Origin: Chloroflexota bacterium
GTDB lineage: Bacteria > Chloroflexota > UBA11872 > UBA12225 > JAJDUF01
Direction: 5' to 3'
Assembly: GCA_022826725.1 (NCBI GenBank)
Contig: JAJDUF010000020.1
Span: 62,001 to 126,000 of the forward strand
DNA: 64,000 bases
The translations under genes and the position numbers were made by a program. Of the stretch, positions 34,452 to 42,475 are shown piece by piece (the stretch's first letter is position 1; every line of letters begins with the position of its first letter). The notes beneath the pieces were generated by a model. It saw only the letters and a program-made list of their open reading frames with translations, was not told the DNA's origin and did not search any database.

Positions 34452-35774
34452 ATGGACAACCTGGTCGAGCGGTTGAATAAGACGTACTTCGACGGACGGC
34501 TCTCGCCGACGGTGCTGGGAGCACTGGCCGGCCTGCCACAGCAGAGCGCCGAGGTGCAGACCGTTGTGGAGCGCATGTGCAAGTACATGGGCATAGCGCG
34601 TTTCGGAGCATCCGACTTCTCCGACTCGCTCGCCTTCATCATCGGCACGATCTTCCCGGGACTGGTCCCCGGCGCCTGGGGCGGCATGGTCCCGCCGCTC
34701 ACCCACCCCGGGCGGCACGAGAAGATTGATACCTATATTGATGACACCCCCTGGAGGGAGGCCACCGCGGAGCCGACCTTGCTCGACATCGGCTGTGGCT
34801 TTCCGCCGGCGACGACCGTCGAGACGGCGGCCCGCCTGCCCAGCTACCGCATCACGGGGCTGGACCCGCTACTACCGTACTACATCGTCTATGACGAGCA
34901 GGGGGACTACGCCACCTTCGATCAGGAGGGCAAACTGGAGTATTTTCAAGCGGGAATTCCCGACGCCGAACGCTACGCTGCCTTGCTCCAGGATGCCGCC
35001 GCCACGGTAGCACGCTTTACCGGGTTGCAGCGTCAACTGCTGGCCGCGCTGCCGGCGGGCGATGCAGAAACGCTGGCCACCGTGGAGCAGGACGGCGCCA
35101 AGCTCGTGAAGTACGTCATCGGCGAGTACGAGCGCCCCAACCTGACGTTCCGGCGGGGCCGTATTGGGGACAGCGCCGTCGGTGATCTCGACGTCGTCCG
35201 CTGCTTCAACGTGCTGATGTACTTCGACCGCGCTTTCCGTCAGCAGACCGTGGACTGGGCCGGCGATGTTCTCAAGCTGGGCGGCGTGTTCCTGTGTGGC
35301 GTGAATTGGCTCCACTCACTCGAAAGCCGGTACACCGTCTACCGACGCGAGGGGGAGCACCTCGTGGCGAAAGAGTTTGCCTTCAGTATCGAGAACCTCC
35401 GTCCGTATGTCACTCCGGTTCCCTGGTATTCCATCTACGATGACGATTACGACACCGGCCTGTTGGCACGGCTGGTCGGCACGCTCCGGTCCGACGATCC
35501 GTTCCGGCAGGATTTCGACGCGCGGCTCGACCAACTGCTCGCGGAGCACGATCTGTTTGCGCGTGACGACACCGGTTACCTCCGCTTCACCAGGGAGGGC
35601 TTGACCCCGGAAGTGATGGGCCTGGGCGTCGAAGTTGCCGCGCAGCTGGATCGAGAAGGCTACGTCGAGCGGGCGGTGGCCGTCTTGCAGCAGGCGGGCT
35701 ACACCGCCTGGCGCAACTGCGTCGGCCACGTCGCCATTGACCCCACCGGCATCGAGGTGCCACCGCTGGCCTGA
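34452..35774 (+). CDS. SAM-dependent methyltransferase, CheR-like
   Basis: A 440-residue protein with a class I methyltransferase core. Motif I LLDIGCGFPPATTVE is at about residues 111-125 and ITGLDPLLPYYI is the acidic strand-2 end. VVRCFNVLMYFDRAFRQQ closely resembles the RNVLIYF segment of CheR-type methyltransferases. LGGVFLCGVNW is strand 5. The N-terminal ~100 residues and C-terminal ~140 residues are not recognised. AAGGAGG sits 7 nt before ATG 34452. No chemotaxis receptors are nearby, so the target may be another protein or small molecule. It is divergent from the sugar nucleotidyltransferase gene. Confidence 0.72.
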   Translation: MDNLVERLNKTYFDGRLSPTVLGALAGLPQQSAEVQTVVERMCKYMGIARFGASDFSDSLAFIIGTIFPGLVPGAWGGMVPPLTHPGRHEKIDTYIDDTPWREATAEPTLLDIGCGFPPATTVETAARLPSYRITGLDPLLPYYIVYDEQGDYATFDQEGKLEYFQAGIPDAERYAALLQDAAATVARFTGLQRQLLAALPAGDAETLATVEQDGAKLVKYVIGEYERPNLTFRRGRIGDSAVGDLDVVRCFNVLMYFDRAFRQQTVDWAGDVLKLGGVFLCGVNWLHSLESRYTVYRREGEHLVAKEFAFSIENLRPYVTPVPWYSIYDDDYDTGLLARLVGTLRSDDPFRQDFDARLDQLLAEHDLFARDDTGYLRFTREGLTPEVMGLGVEVAAQLDREGYVERAVAVLQQAGYTAWRNCVGHVAIDPTGIEVPPLA

Positions 35775-35794
35775 TCCGGCCAACTGGAAATGCA

Positions 35795-35830
35795 CGTCCC
35801 CCCGCCGCAGCGGGGGGACCATAGGGGGGC
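35795..35830 (+). repeat. Dispersed hairpin repeat, family A
   Basis: CGTCCCCCCGCCGCAGCGG then GGGGACCATAGGGGGG. It starts 20 nt after the methyltransferase stop. Confidence 0.8.
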
Positions 35831-35841
35831 TACACCCCACT

Positions 35842-35889
35842 ACCCGATTAAGTTGGCAATCCTCATCAGGGGAGGGGCCGGGGGTAGGT
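35842..35889. repeat. Family B-like repeat with GATTAAGTTGGCAA core
   Basis: GATTAAGTTGGCAATCCTC followed by AGGGGAGGGGCCGGGGGTAG shares its core with the repeat at 2868. Confidence 0.55.
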
Positions 35890-35898
35890 GCCATACCG

Positions 35899-35932
35899 GC
35901 CCCCTTTAGCCCCCCCGCTCCGCCGGGAGACG
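35899..35932 (-). repeat. Dispersed hairpin repeat, family A (inverted copy)
   Basis: GCCCCCTTTAGCCCCCCCGC then a GCCGGGAGACG arm. It faces the copy at 35795, so the two copies bracket the interval between convergent genes. Confidence 0.65.
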
Positions 35933-35955
35933 ACGATTCTGGCTGCCCTCGTCAT

Positions 35956-37161
35956 CTAGGACGAGCCTGCCGGCTGCGCCGCCCCCCGGCCGGCCAGCAA
36001 CGCGCCACCCAGACCGAGCGCCGTGGCCAAGCCGGTGACCACCCAGCCGACGTAGGGGATGGCCCCCAGCACCGCGAGCACGATCAGTCCGATCAGCAGT
36101 GCCAAGAAGCCGGTTCCGCTGAAGCGCCCCGTCAGCAGGCGCCCGATGAGCAAGGCCACGAACACCGGGCTGATAAAGAGCGCCAGCGCATAGAGGCCCA
36201 GACCGGCGAGCGGCAACGGTATCGTGGCCAGGACGCCACCGGCGCCGAACACCAACCCGAAGACCACCAGCACAATACCCCCGACAATGATGATCGCCGG
36301 CACCGTGGCAATGCTTACAACCACACCCATCACCAGGCTCGCCACGGGCCGCTGCATCATCTGCCTCGTGGCACGCTCCATCCAGTTGCGGCCCGCAGCG
36401 AGGAGCAAGAGACCGAGGAGCGCCAGCACCACGATCCGCGCCACGCTCCCGCGAACTGTATCGCGGGTGGCCTCGCCGGCGTCGACCGAGAAGTCGGCCC
36501 GCGCCGCCTCGCGCACCACCTGCCCCGTCACGGTACCGGCGGCTACCTGCGCTTCATTGTCGCTACGGTAGCGTAGGTCGCCGGTGATCCGGGCACTCGG
36601 CTCGACCACGAGGTTGTTGACCTCCACGTCTACACCCTCACCGACGGCAGCCGCCAGACGGAGCGTATCAGCGCCGCCCAGCACCCGCCGCCCGACATCG
36701 CCAGCGAGCGTGATCTCGCTGGCACCGAAGAGGGCGTCCCCGCCCACACTCCCGGCGTCCGTGACCTCGACCGTTTGTCCCAAGACGATCAGATCGCGGC
36801 CGACCGCTGCGGCAATGACGACCTCCTGCCCAGCAACGCGGACCCCGCGTTCAATCGGCCCCTCGATCTCGATGCGTGTACCGGCGGCATTCACGCTGCC
36901 GTTGACCGGCCCACGAATCGTGATCGTCGTGCCGGCCGCGAACACGTCCCCGTTGACCGTGCCCTCAATGATGATCGTTGTCCCGCCGACGAACAGGTCC
37001 CCGTCTATGGTTTCGTTGGCGCCGATCCGTACCGTGTCTTCACCGCCGCGAAACTCGGCTGCGTGAGCCGGTGATGCGAAGAGCACGAGCGCCAACATCC
37101 CCAGCACGACAGCGACCCATTGGAGCCTCATCGGCCGCCGCGCAAGCATATTACGAGTCAT
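35956..37161 (-). CDS. Bactofilin-like (polymer-forming) secreted/membrane protein
   Basis: A 401-residue protein. The N-terminus has a signal sequence (LQWVAVVLGMLALVLFASPAHA). Next is a right-handed beta-helix of short repeats: GDLFVGGTTIIIEGTVNGDV, then FAAGTTITIRGPVNGSVNAA and similar, spanning about 35-215 and typical of bactofilin-like polymers. The C-terminal ~150 residues hold four or more membrane helices (VLALLGLLLLAA, VPAIIIVGGIVLVVFGLV). It probably shapes or anchors something at the envelope. GGAGGG before ATG 37161 sets the start; a longer frame lacks a site. Confidence 0.8.
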   Translation of the reverse strand: MTRNMLARRPMRLQWVAVVLGMLALVLFASPAHAAEFRGGEDTVRIGANETIDGDLFVGGTTIIIEGTVNGDVFAAGTTITIRGPVNGSVNAAGTRIEIEGPIERGVRVAGQEVVIAAAVGRDLIVLGQTVEVTDAGSVGGDALFGASEITLAGDVGRRVLGGADTLRLAAAVGEGVDVEVNNLVVEPSARITGDLRYRSDNEAQVAAGTVTGQVVREAARADFSVDAGEATRDTVRGSVARIVVLALLGLLLLAAGRNWMERATRQMMQRPVASLVMGVVVSIATVPAIIIVGGIVLVVFGLVFGAGGVLATIPLPLAGLGLYALALFISPVFVALLIGRLLTGRFSGTGFLALLIGLIVLAVLGAIPYVGWVVTGLATALGLGGALLAGRGAAQPAGSS

Positions 37162-37267
37162 TCCGTCCCTCCACTGCTTTGACCTACCCAGCGCAGCGCC
37201 GGTTTCAACTCTGGAATCAACGTGCCCACACAATGCCGGCAGAGAGTTTACAGTCCGCCGCCCGGCT

Positions 37268-37471
37268 TCAGGTGGCCGGCCGCGGCGCGGCGGTGGCGAG
37301 CCACACCGCCCCGGCCCCCGCGAACAGCAGCCCCATGCCCGCCGTAACGGCCGCTCCCCCGCGACCGACCGCCAGGATTGCTATGCCGCCGGCCACCGCC
37401 AGCAGCCCGGCGACCATGCATAGCCAGCGCGTGCGTTGGCCGAGCACAATATCCGGCTCAGAGGTGTCCAT
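37268..37471 (-). CDS. Small two-helix membrane protein
   Basis: A 67-residue protein, starting MDTSEPDIVLGQRTRW and followed by two hydrophobic stretches (LCMVAGLLAVAGGIAILAVG, AVTAGMGLLFAGAGAVWLAT). GGAG lies 6 nt before the ATG. It follows the PHP-hydrolase gene by 43 nt on the same strand, so cotranscription is likely. No family is recognised. Confidence 0.5.
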   Translation of the reverse strand: MDTSEPDIVLGQRTRWLCMVAGLLAVAGGIAILAVGRGGAAVTAGMGLLFAGAGAVWLATAAPRPAT

Positions 37472-37514
37472 GCTGCTCCATGACCGGCGGACGGCGGACT
37501 ACCGCCTGCTCCCG

Positions 37515-38459
37515 CTACTCATCGTCCAGCCAGACCGGCTGCGTGAACAGCCGCCGCCCGCCGTCGTCTACGGCCTCGACCCGCACGTAGTGCTCCCCTG
37601 CGGGCACCCGGTAGTGCCTGGCCGCCGCATACTCGGAATGCAAGATACGGCCCTCAGCACCGATGAAGTGCAGTTCCTCCGCGTCAGTGACGGCGGCCGC
37701 GATCTCCCGACCGTCTCGCCGCACGTGACTCAGCCGCGCCCGGCAGCCCGATTCCAGGGCGTAGCACGCGCCCCGCCGCAGCCCGGCCACGATGTCCTCG
37801 GCCGTGAGCGCCGCAGCCTGCACCAGCGTCGCGCCATAGCGTCCGATGTTCGTCACTTCATGCGCGTCGTTGGTCAGGACGCCGTAGACCCGCTGCCCCC
37901 GGCTCAACACCTCATCCCAGAGGCGGAGACCACCCTCGATACCGTGATTGCGGGGGTTCAGCTCCATGTGTGTCGCACCGTGCCCAATGGCCGCGCACAC
38001 GTCGTCCGCCGACCAATGCCGCTCCGGCGCCCCGGCCAGCGGATGATTGACCACGATGATCGGCGGCCGGTCCAATTGGCGTAGCTCCGCGAAGATCGGC
38101 CACGTCGGGGCATGTTTCTCTACGGGCGCTCGCAGGGGAAAGGCGCCCACGTGAACGGGCTTCCCGTTGGCCGCGTTTGCCCCGTCCGCCGCGGCGCCGG
38201 GGATAGTCAGACTCATCTCCGACCCACCGACGAGCAGCAGCGGCCGGTCCGCTCTCGTCCCGTCCGTCGGATGGCAAAGGCCGTCCGGACTGCAGTACGG
38301 TGCCTGCTGGTGGACGGCATCGTGCTCCGTGCTAACGCAGAAGTCGTAGCGCCGCCGCCGGTAGGCCGCCAGCATCTCCGGCATCGTGCTCCGTTCGCAG
38401 TGGAAGTGCAACTCCCCCTTGTACCAGCGCCGGGCGGCGCGCTGCGTTGAAGTATTCAT
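37515..38459 (-). CDS. PHP-domain metallohydrolase (CehA/McbA-like)
   Basis: A 314-residue PHP-type hydrolase. Metal motifs are visible as YKGELHFHCERS, VSTEHDAV, a GSEMSL strand, IIVVNHPLAG and GVLTNDAHEV, matching the CehA/McbA family that contains carbamate (carbaryl) hydrolases and general phosphoesterases. No signal peptide is evident. ATG 38459 precedes the conserved fold by 13 codons. A TTG 23 codons earlier is possible, but neither has a strong binding site. The small membrane protein follows. Confidence 0.82.
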   Translation of the reverse strand: MNTSTQRAARRWYKGELHFHCERSTMPEMLAAYRRRRYDFCVSTEHDAVHQQAPYCSPDGLCHPTDGTRADRPLLLVGGSEMSLTIPGAAADGANAANGKPVHVGAFPLRAPVEKHAPTWPIFAELRQLDRPPIIVVNHPLAGAPERHWSADDVCAAIGHGATHMELNPRNHGIEGGLRLWDEVLSRGQRVYGVLTNDAHEVTNIGRYGATLVQAAALTAEDIVAGLRRGACYALESGCRARLSHVRRDGREIAAAVTDAEELHFIGAEGRILHSEYAAARHYRVPAGEHYVRVEAVDDGGRRLFTQPVWLDDE

Positions 38460-38611
38460 CGTCGTAGACACCGATCCCACCGACTCGACCGGTGCTTTAG
38501 CGCGGTACTGCAATCTTGCATCGAGCAAAAACCCCTAGCGCGATAACTGCGCCGCAGCGCGGCACGTTGCCAAGGAGTATGCCATGGACGCTTGGCCCCG
38601 GCGGCCGCGCC

Positions 38612-38646
38612 CGTCCCCCTGCCCTGCGGGGGGACCATAGGGGGGC
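38612..38646 (+). repeat. Dispersed hairpin repeat, family A
   Basis: CGTCCCCCTGCCCTGCGG followed by GGGGACCATAGGGGGG. It lies in the divergent interval between the PHP hydrolase and the ArsA-type ATPase. Confidence 0.8.
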
Positions 38647-38724
38647 GGAGTCCCGGTCAGGGGTGACGGTAGGGCCAGCCGAACAGGCCGGATATACTAC
38701 TCCTAAGGAGACTGGAAAGCGACC

Positions 38725-39891
38725 ATGCGAATCATCCTCTACACCGGCAAGGGCGGCGTCGGCAAGACCAGTGTCGCCGCCGCGACTGCCGTGCATTGCG
38801 CCGCCCAGGGCCTCCGAACCATCGTGCTCAGTACCGACCCGGCGCACAGCCTCGCGGACTCGTTCGATCTGCCGCTCGGCGCCGAGCCGGTTGAGATTGC
38901 ACCCCGGCTCTGGGGCCAAGAGACGGACATCTTCCACAACATGCAACTCTACTGGGGCACCATCCAGGAGTGGCTCCACTCGCTGTTCACCTGGCGCGGC
39001 CTCGACGACGTGGTTTCGGAAGAGATCGCCGTCCTGCCGGGCATGGAGGAACTGGCCAGCCTGCTGTGGATCAACGAGCACCATAGCAGTGGCAACTACG
39101 ACATCATCATCGTTGACTGCGCCCCGACCGCCGAAACGCTGCGCCTACTGACGTTCCCGGAGGTCGGACGTTGGTGGCTGGAGAAAATCCTGCCCCTGGA
39201 GCGCCAGGTCGCCAAAGTTGTGCGCCCGATCCTGCGCCCGATGACCGGCATCCCGGTCCCGGACGAGCCGGTGTTCGACGCGGTCGAAGACCTGTTCCGC
39301 CGCCTGGAAATGCTCCACGACCTGCTCGTCGGTCCCGACGCCAGTATGCGGCTGGTGCTCAATCCGGAGAAAATGGTCATCAAGGAAGCGCAACGCACGC
39401 TCACGCAGCTCAACTTGTACGAGTATCAGACCGACTTGGTCGTCTGCAATCGCGTGCTCCCTCCGGGGGCGCAGGAAGGCTACTTCAGCGCCTGGCTGGC
39501 GGCCCAGCAACGCCACTTGGCCGACATCGCCGACGCCTTTGCGCCCATCCCTCTGGTCACGATCCCCTGGTTCCAGGAAGAGGTCGTCGGCTTAGAGCGC
39601 CTGCAACAGATGGGACAAGTCCTCTTTGCCGACAAAGACCCCGCGGCCAAGCACTTCGCCGGCCGCTCCCACGTCGTCCGGCGCGACGGCGATACCTACA
39701 CGCTCCATCTGCCCTTGCCGTTGGCTACCAAAGAAGAGGTCGGCCTGCTGCGTACCGGCGAGGAGTTGGTCGTGCGGATCGGCAGCGTCCGCCGCAACAT
39801 CGTCTTGCCCTATGTCCTCGCCCAGCAAGACGTTGCCGGCGCCCGCTTCGAGGGCGATACGCTCGTGATCTCCTTCGACGGCAAGCGGTAA
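38725..39891 (+). CDS. ArsA/Get3-family ATPase
   Basis: A 388-residue P-loop ATPase of the anion-transporting ArsA/GET3 family. The deviant Walker A GKGGVGKTS is at residues 8-16, switch I VLSTDPAHSLADSF at about 34-47, and YDIIIVDCAPTAETLRLL is the Walker B/switch II region. It has one ATPase unit, unlike duplicated ArsA, and ends in a small beta-sandwich (LHLPLPLATKEEVGLLR, VISFDGKR) resembling the HSP20-like ArsA tail. No arsenic genes adjoin it. In bacteria such single-domain forms are of unsettled function. AAGGAG precedes the ATG. Confidence 0.9.
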   Translation: MRIILYTGKGGVGKTSVAAATAVHCAAQGLRTIVLSTDPAHSLADSFDLPLGAEPVEIAPRLWGQETDIFHNMQLYWGTIQEWLHSLFTWRGLDDVVSEEIAVLPGMEELASLLWINEHHSSGNYDIIIVDCAPTAETLRLLTFPEVGRWWLEKILPLERQVAKVVRPILRPMTGIPVPDEPVFDAVEDLFRRLEMLHDLLVGPDASMRLVLNPEKMVIKEAQRTLTQLNLYEYQTDLVVCNRVLPPGAQEGYFSAWLAAQQRHLADIADAFAPIPLVTIPWFQEEVVGLERLQQMGQVLFADKDPAAKHFAGRSHVVRRDGDTYTLHLPLPLATKEEVGLLRTGEELVVRIGSVRRNIVLPYVLAQQDVAGARFEGDTLVISFDGKR

Positions 39892-39920
39892 ACCGGCGCA
39901 CCTACCCCAGGCCCCCGTCA

Positions 39921-39938
39921 TTCCCGCGCACGCGGGAA
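39921..39938. repeat. Dispersed hairpin repeat, family C
   Basis: TTCCCGCG-CA-CGCGGGAA, preceded by CGTCA, 30 nt after the ArsA-type gene stop and directly before a family A copy. It could act as a transcript 3' end stabiliser. Confidence 0.65.
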
Positions 39939-39942
39939 ACTA

Positions 39943-39977
39943 CGTCCCCCTGCGTAGCGGGGGGACCATAGGGGGGC
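39943..39977 (+). repeat. Dispersed hairpin repeat, family A
   Basis: CGTCCCCCTGCGTAGCGG then GGGGACCATAGGGGGG. It is adjacent to a family C hairpin. Confidence 0.8.
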
Positions 39978-40013
39978 ACGGCCTGCGCCTCCCCAACCCC
40001 ACCGGCCACCACA

Positions 40014-40975
40014 CTATGGCTGACACACCGGGTAGTCCGCACGGGGCAGCACGCCGCTCGCCGGATACGGCGGTCCCAGCGTGATCCGATCAAAGAAGCC
40101 CGCATCCGCCGCTGTCACGTTGCACCAATAGTATCCCTGCGCCTGAAAGGTCGCGATGTCCGGCACGTGGCGCCACTGCCCTAGTTCCGCGTCGTAGGCC
40201 AGGATGCGATCATCGCTGCCGTCGAAGCGCCGCACCAGTTGATTTGGCCATGGCTTCCGGGCGTCCAACGGAATCCCCAGGATCTCTTCCACCGGGAACG
40301 TGTGGAGTGTGTCCACAACGGACCACGGCACCGCGAAGCCCAAGGGGCTATCGGGCGCGATCCAGCGGCGCACGACCTGCCCGTCACCACTACGGCGCAC
40401 CACGACGTAGGTCTGCCCTAGGTCACCATCCCGCACGTATCCGACTTCTTGCTCAGGCACCGGTCCGCCCGTGCCGGCTCGAGGAGCGTCACCTTCGCCG
40501 AGCGCGTCAATGTCAGCTTGCGCCTGCCGGAGGAGCGCAGTTCGACTGCAAATGCTCACGGTATACCCACCGTCACCGGAAGCGCTATCGTGAGCATAGA
40601 CGATGTACTCCTCCCCCTCTTCGAAGGTGAAGCCACAACTTCCGCCAGTTGGCGGAGTGGTGACATACATCTTTTCATAGACAACGCCCTTCCACACCGC
40701 ACTGACAATGAAGCCAATAGTGGTACGGTCTTCCGGGGAGAAAGTCGCTGCACTAGGGTCATATGTGTGTTGGATCGAGACGGCTCTCCCCGCAAACACT
40801 GTGGAGGACTTTGCCAACTCTTCGGACGGAGAACCGGGTACCACACACTTGCACGCGTGAACCTGCCCCGTGTCCCTAAGGAACCAGGGACACTCAGCAA
40901 GACTGCAAAGCTGGCCATGCTTACGAATGAGAGCGTGAACTCCTTCCCCTGTGGCTCTGCGTGCCTCGTCCCCAT
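40014..40975 (-). CDS. Secreted NTR/TIMP-like protein, apparent one-base frameshift
   Basis: The main frame from about 40870 down encodes ACKCVVPGSPSEELAKSS, VFAGRAVSI, SCGFTFEEGEEYIVYAH and a 160-residue C-terminal domain. The CxC start, later Cys pair and 'CGF-F-GEEYIVYA' strand match bacterial netrin/TIMP-like (NTR) domains. The signal peptide is in another frame: ATG 40975, behind GGAAGGAGAG, gives a hydrophobic LSFVSMASFAVLLSVPGSL. One extra base in the C4 run at 40866-40869 would fuse the two as SLGTRGQVHACKC. Either the sequence has a homopolymer error or the gene is newly broken. Without the fusion the frame begins at GTG 40844. Confidence 0.7.
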
Positions 40976-41241
40976 GGGTACTTCTCTCCTTCCATCAGCA
41001 TCGCAGGCAGCATCGCAGGAGCGCATGTCACTAATCCGGTCCAAGCCATAGAGCCTGTACGACGGTGCGGGGTCCTGCTCCACTATGGCACCGCCGCAGC
41101 CATGGCGTTTCCCGTGTCTGCGGGGGTATCCTGCCGATGCGGAGCTATCGGTCAGCGATGGCGAGGTGATAGGACAGAGCCGCACCACACCTGGCATTAT
41201 CCGTGCGGCTTTGGCCTATCAGGGAGTCGAGCACCGTACCA
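40976..41241. other. Intergenic interval upstream of the NTR-like gene
   Basis: This stretch of 266 nt contains no credible gene. It must carry the promoter of the minus-strand NTR-like gene, but no hexamers stand out. Confidence 0.4.
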
Positions 41242-42378
41242 CTACCACCCCGACCAGCTCCCATCCTCGTGCCGGTATTGCCGTATCGGCATCCGCTGGG
41301 GCGGCAGCGCAGCCAGCGCCGCTTCGTCTACTTCCACACCCAGGCCCGGCCGACCGGACAGCTCAAAATACCCGTCCACCACCTCATAGGGATACGGCTC
41401 CTGCAAGATCGAGAAAAACTCGCGGTAGTTGCCCCCACCTTCCTGAATCAAGAAGTTGTGGATGGCGGCGTCCACGTGCAGCGCCGCGGCGGTGCCCACC
41501 GGGCCGTTGGCATTGTGTGGTGCAATCCACAGTTGGTACAACTCCGCCAGTTCGGCGATTCGGCGTAGCCCCGTGATCCCGTAGGCGTGACACACGTCCG
41601 GTTGCAGAATAGCGGCAGCACGAGCATCGCACAGTTCGCGGAACTCGGTCAGCGCCATCAGCTTCTCGCCCGTAGCAATCGGCACCGGACTCTTTTGCGC
41701 CACTTCCGCCAGTGCGCCAACGTCGCCCCATTGAGTTGGCTCTTCGAGGAACATCGGCCGGTACGGAGCAATCGCCTCCGCCAGCGCCACGGCTAAGAGC
41801 GGTGTGGGGCTGCCGTGCGCGTCCAGCAGATAGTCCACGTGCGGCCCGGTGGCCTCCCGCAGCGCCGCGAGCACCGCCACCGTCTCGTCAATCGCCCGCA
41901 GATCCCACGGCCAGCGCCGCTGCTCGGCCGGATTGGCCTTCATCGCCGTCAGTCCCTGCCCCGTCCAGTGCTGCGCCTGCCGGACCGCCTCATCCACGTC
42001 GAGGAAGGTGTAATTGGCATAGGCCCACATCTTCCGGCGCCGCGCCCCTCCCAGCAGTTCATACACCGGCGCCTCGCGCGCCTTGCCGACAATATCCCAG
42101 AGCGCAATGTCAATGGCCGAGAGCGCACTGCCGAGAATCGGGCCACCCTTCCAGGGGAAGCGCCGGGTGAGATCGTCAACCAGGCTGAGATTTTCCAGCG
42201 GATTGCGGCCGATCAGCAGCTCGCGATAGTTGTGGATGGCGGCCGCAACCACGTCCTCCATCCACTCCATGCTGCCCTCGCCCCACCCATGAATACCCGC
42301 ATCGGTCTCCATCTTCAGCAGCAGCGCGTTGCGAGTGCCTCGCCAAAACGTATACGTCTGCAAGCCAGTAATCTTCAT
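41242..42378 (-). CDS. Mandelate racemase/muconate lactonizing enzyme-family protein
   Basis: A 378-residue enolase-superfamily enzyme. The N-terminal capping domain includes LLLKMETDAGIHGWGEGSM. The barrel shows a catalytic lysine region in GLTAMKANPAEQ, then metal ligands in LLDAHGSPTP (Asp), MFLEEPTQW (Glu) and ATGEKL (Glu). The catalytic His lies in IAPHNANGPVG. This set is typical of acid-sugar dehydratases such as galactonate dehydratase. It would remove water from a sugar acid. It lies 97 nt downstream of the large membrane protein, on the same strand. Confidence 0.92.
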   Translation of the reverse strand: MKITGLQTYTFWRGTRNALLLKMETDAGIHGWGEGSMEWMEDVVAAAIHNYRELLIGRNPLENLSLVDDLTRRFPWKGGPILGSALSAIDIALWDIVGKAREAPVYELLGGARRRKMWAYANYTFLDVDEAVRQAQHWTGQGLTAMKANPAEQRRWPWDLRAIDETVAVLAALREATGPHVDYLLDAHGSPTPLLAVALAEAIAPYRPMFLEEPTQWGDVGALAEVAQKSPVPIATGEKLMALTEFRELCDARAAAILQPDVCHAYGITGLRRIAELAELYQLWIAPHNANGPVGTAAALHVDAAIHNFLIQEGGGNYREFFSILQEPYPYEVVDGYFELSGRPGLGVEVDEAALAALPPQRMPIRQYRHEDGSWSGW

Positions 42379-42475
42379 CGCGCCCCCTCAATGCCGGCAA
42401 TATCCGCCTCGATAATACCCCAACGCCAGCACCCCGCCAGCACGTGCAGTAGGCTAGCTGCCGAGGTGGTTGCCC

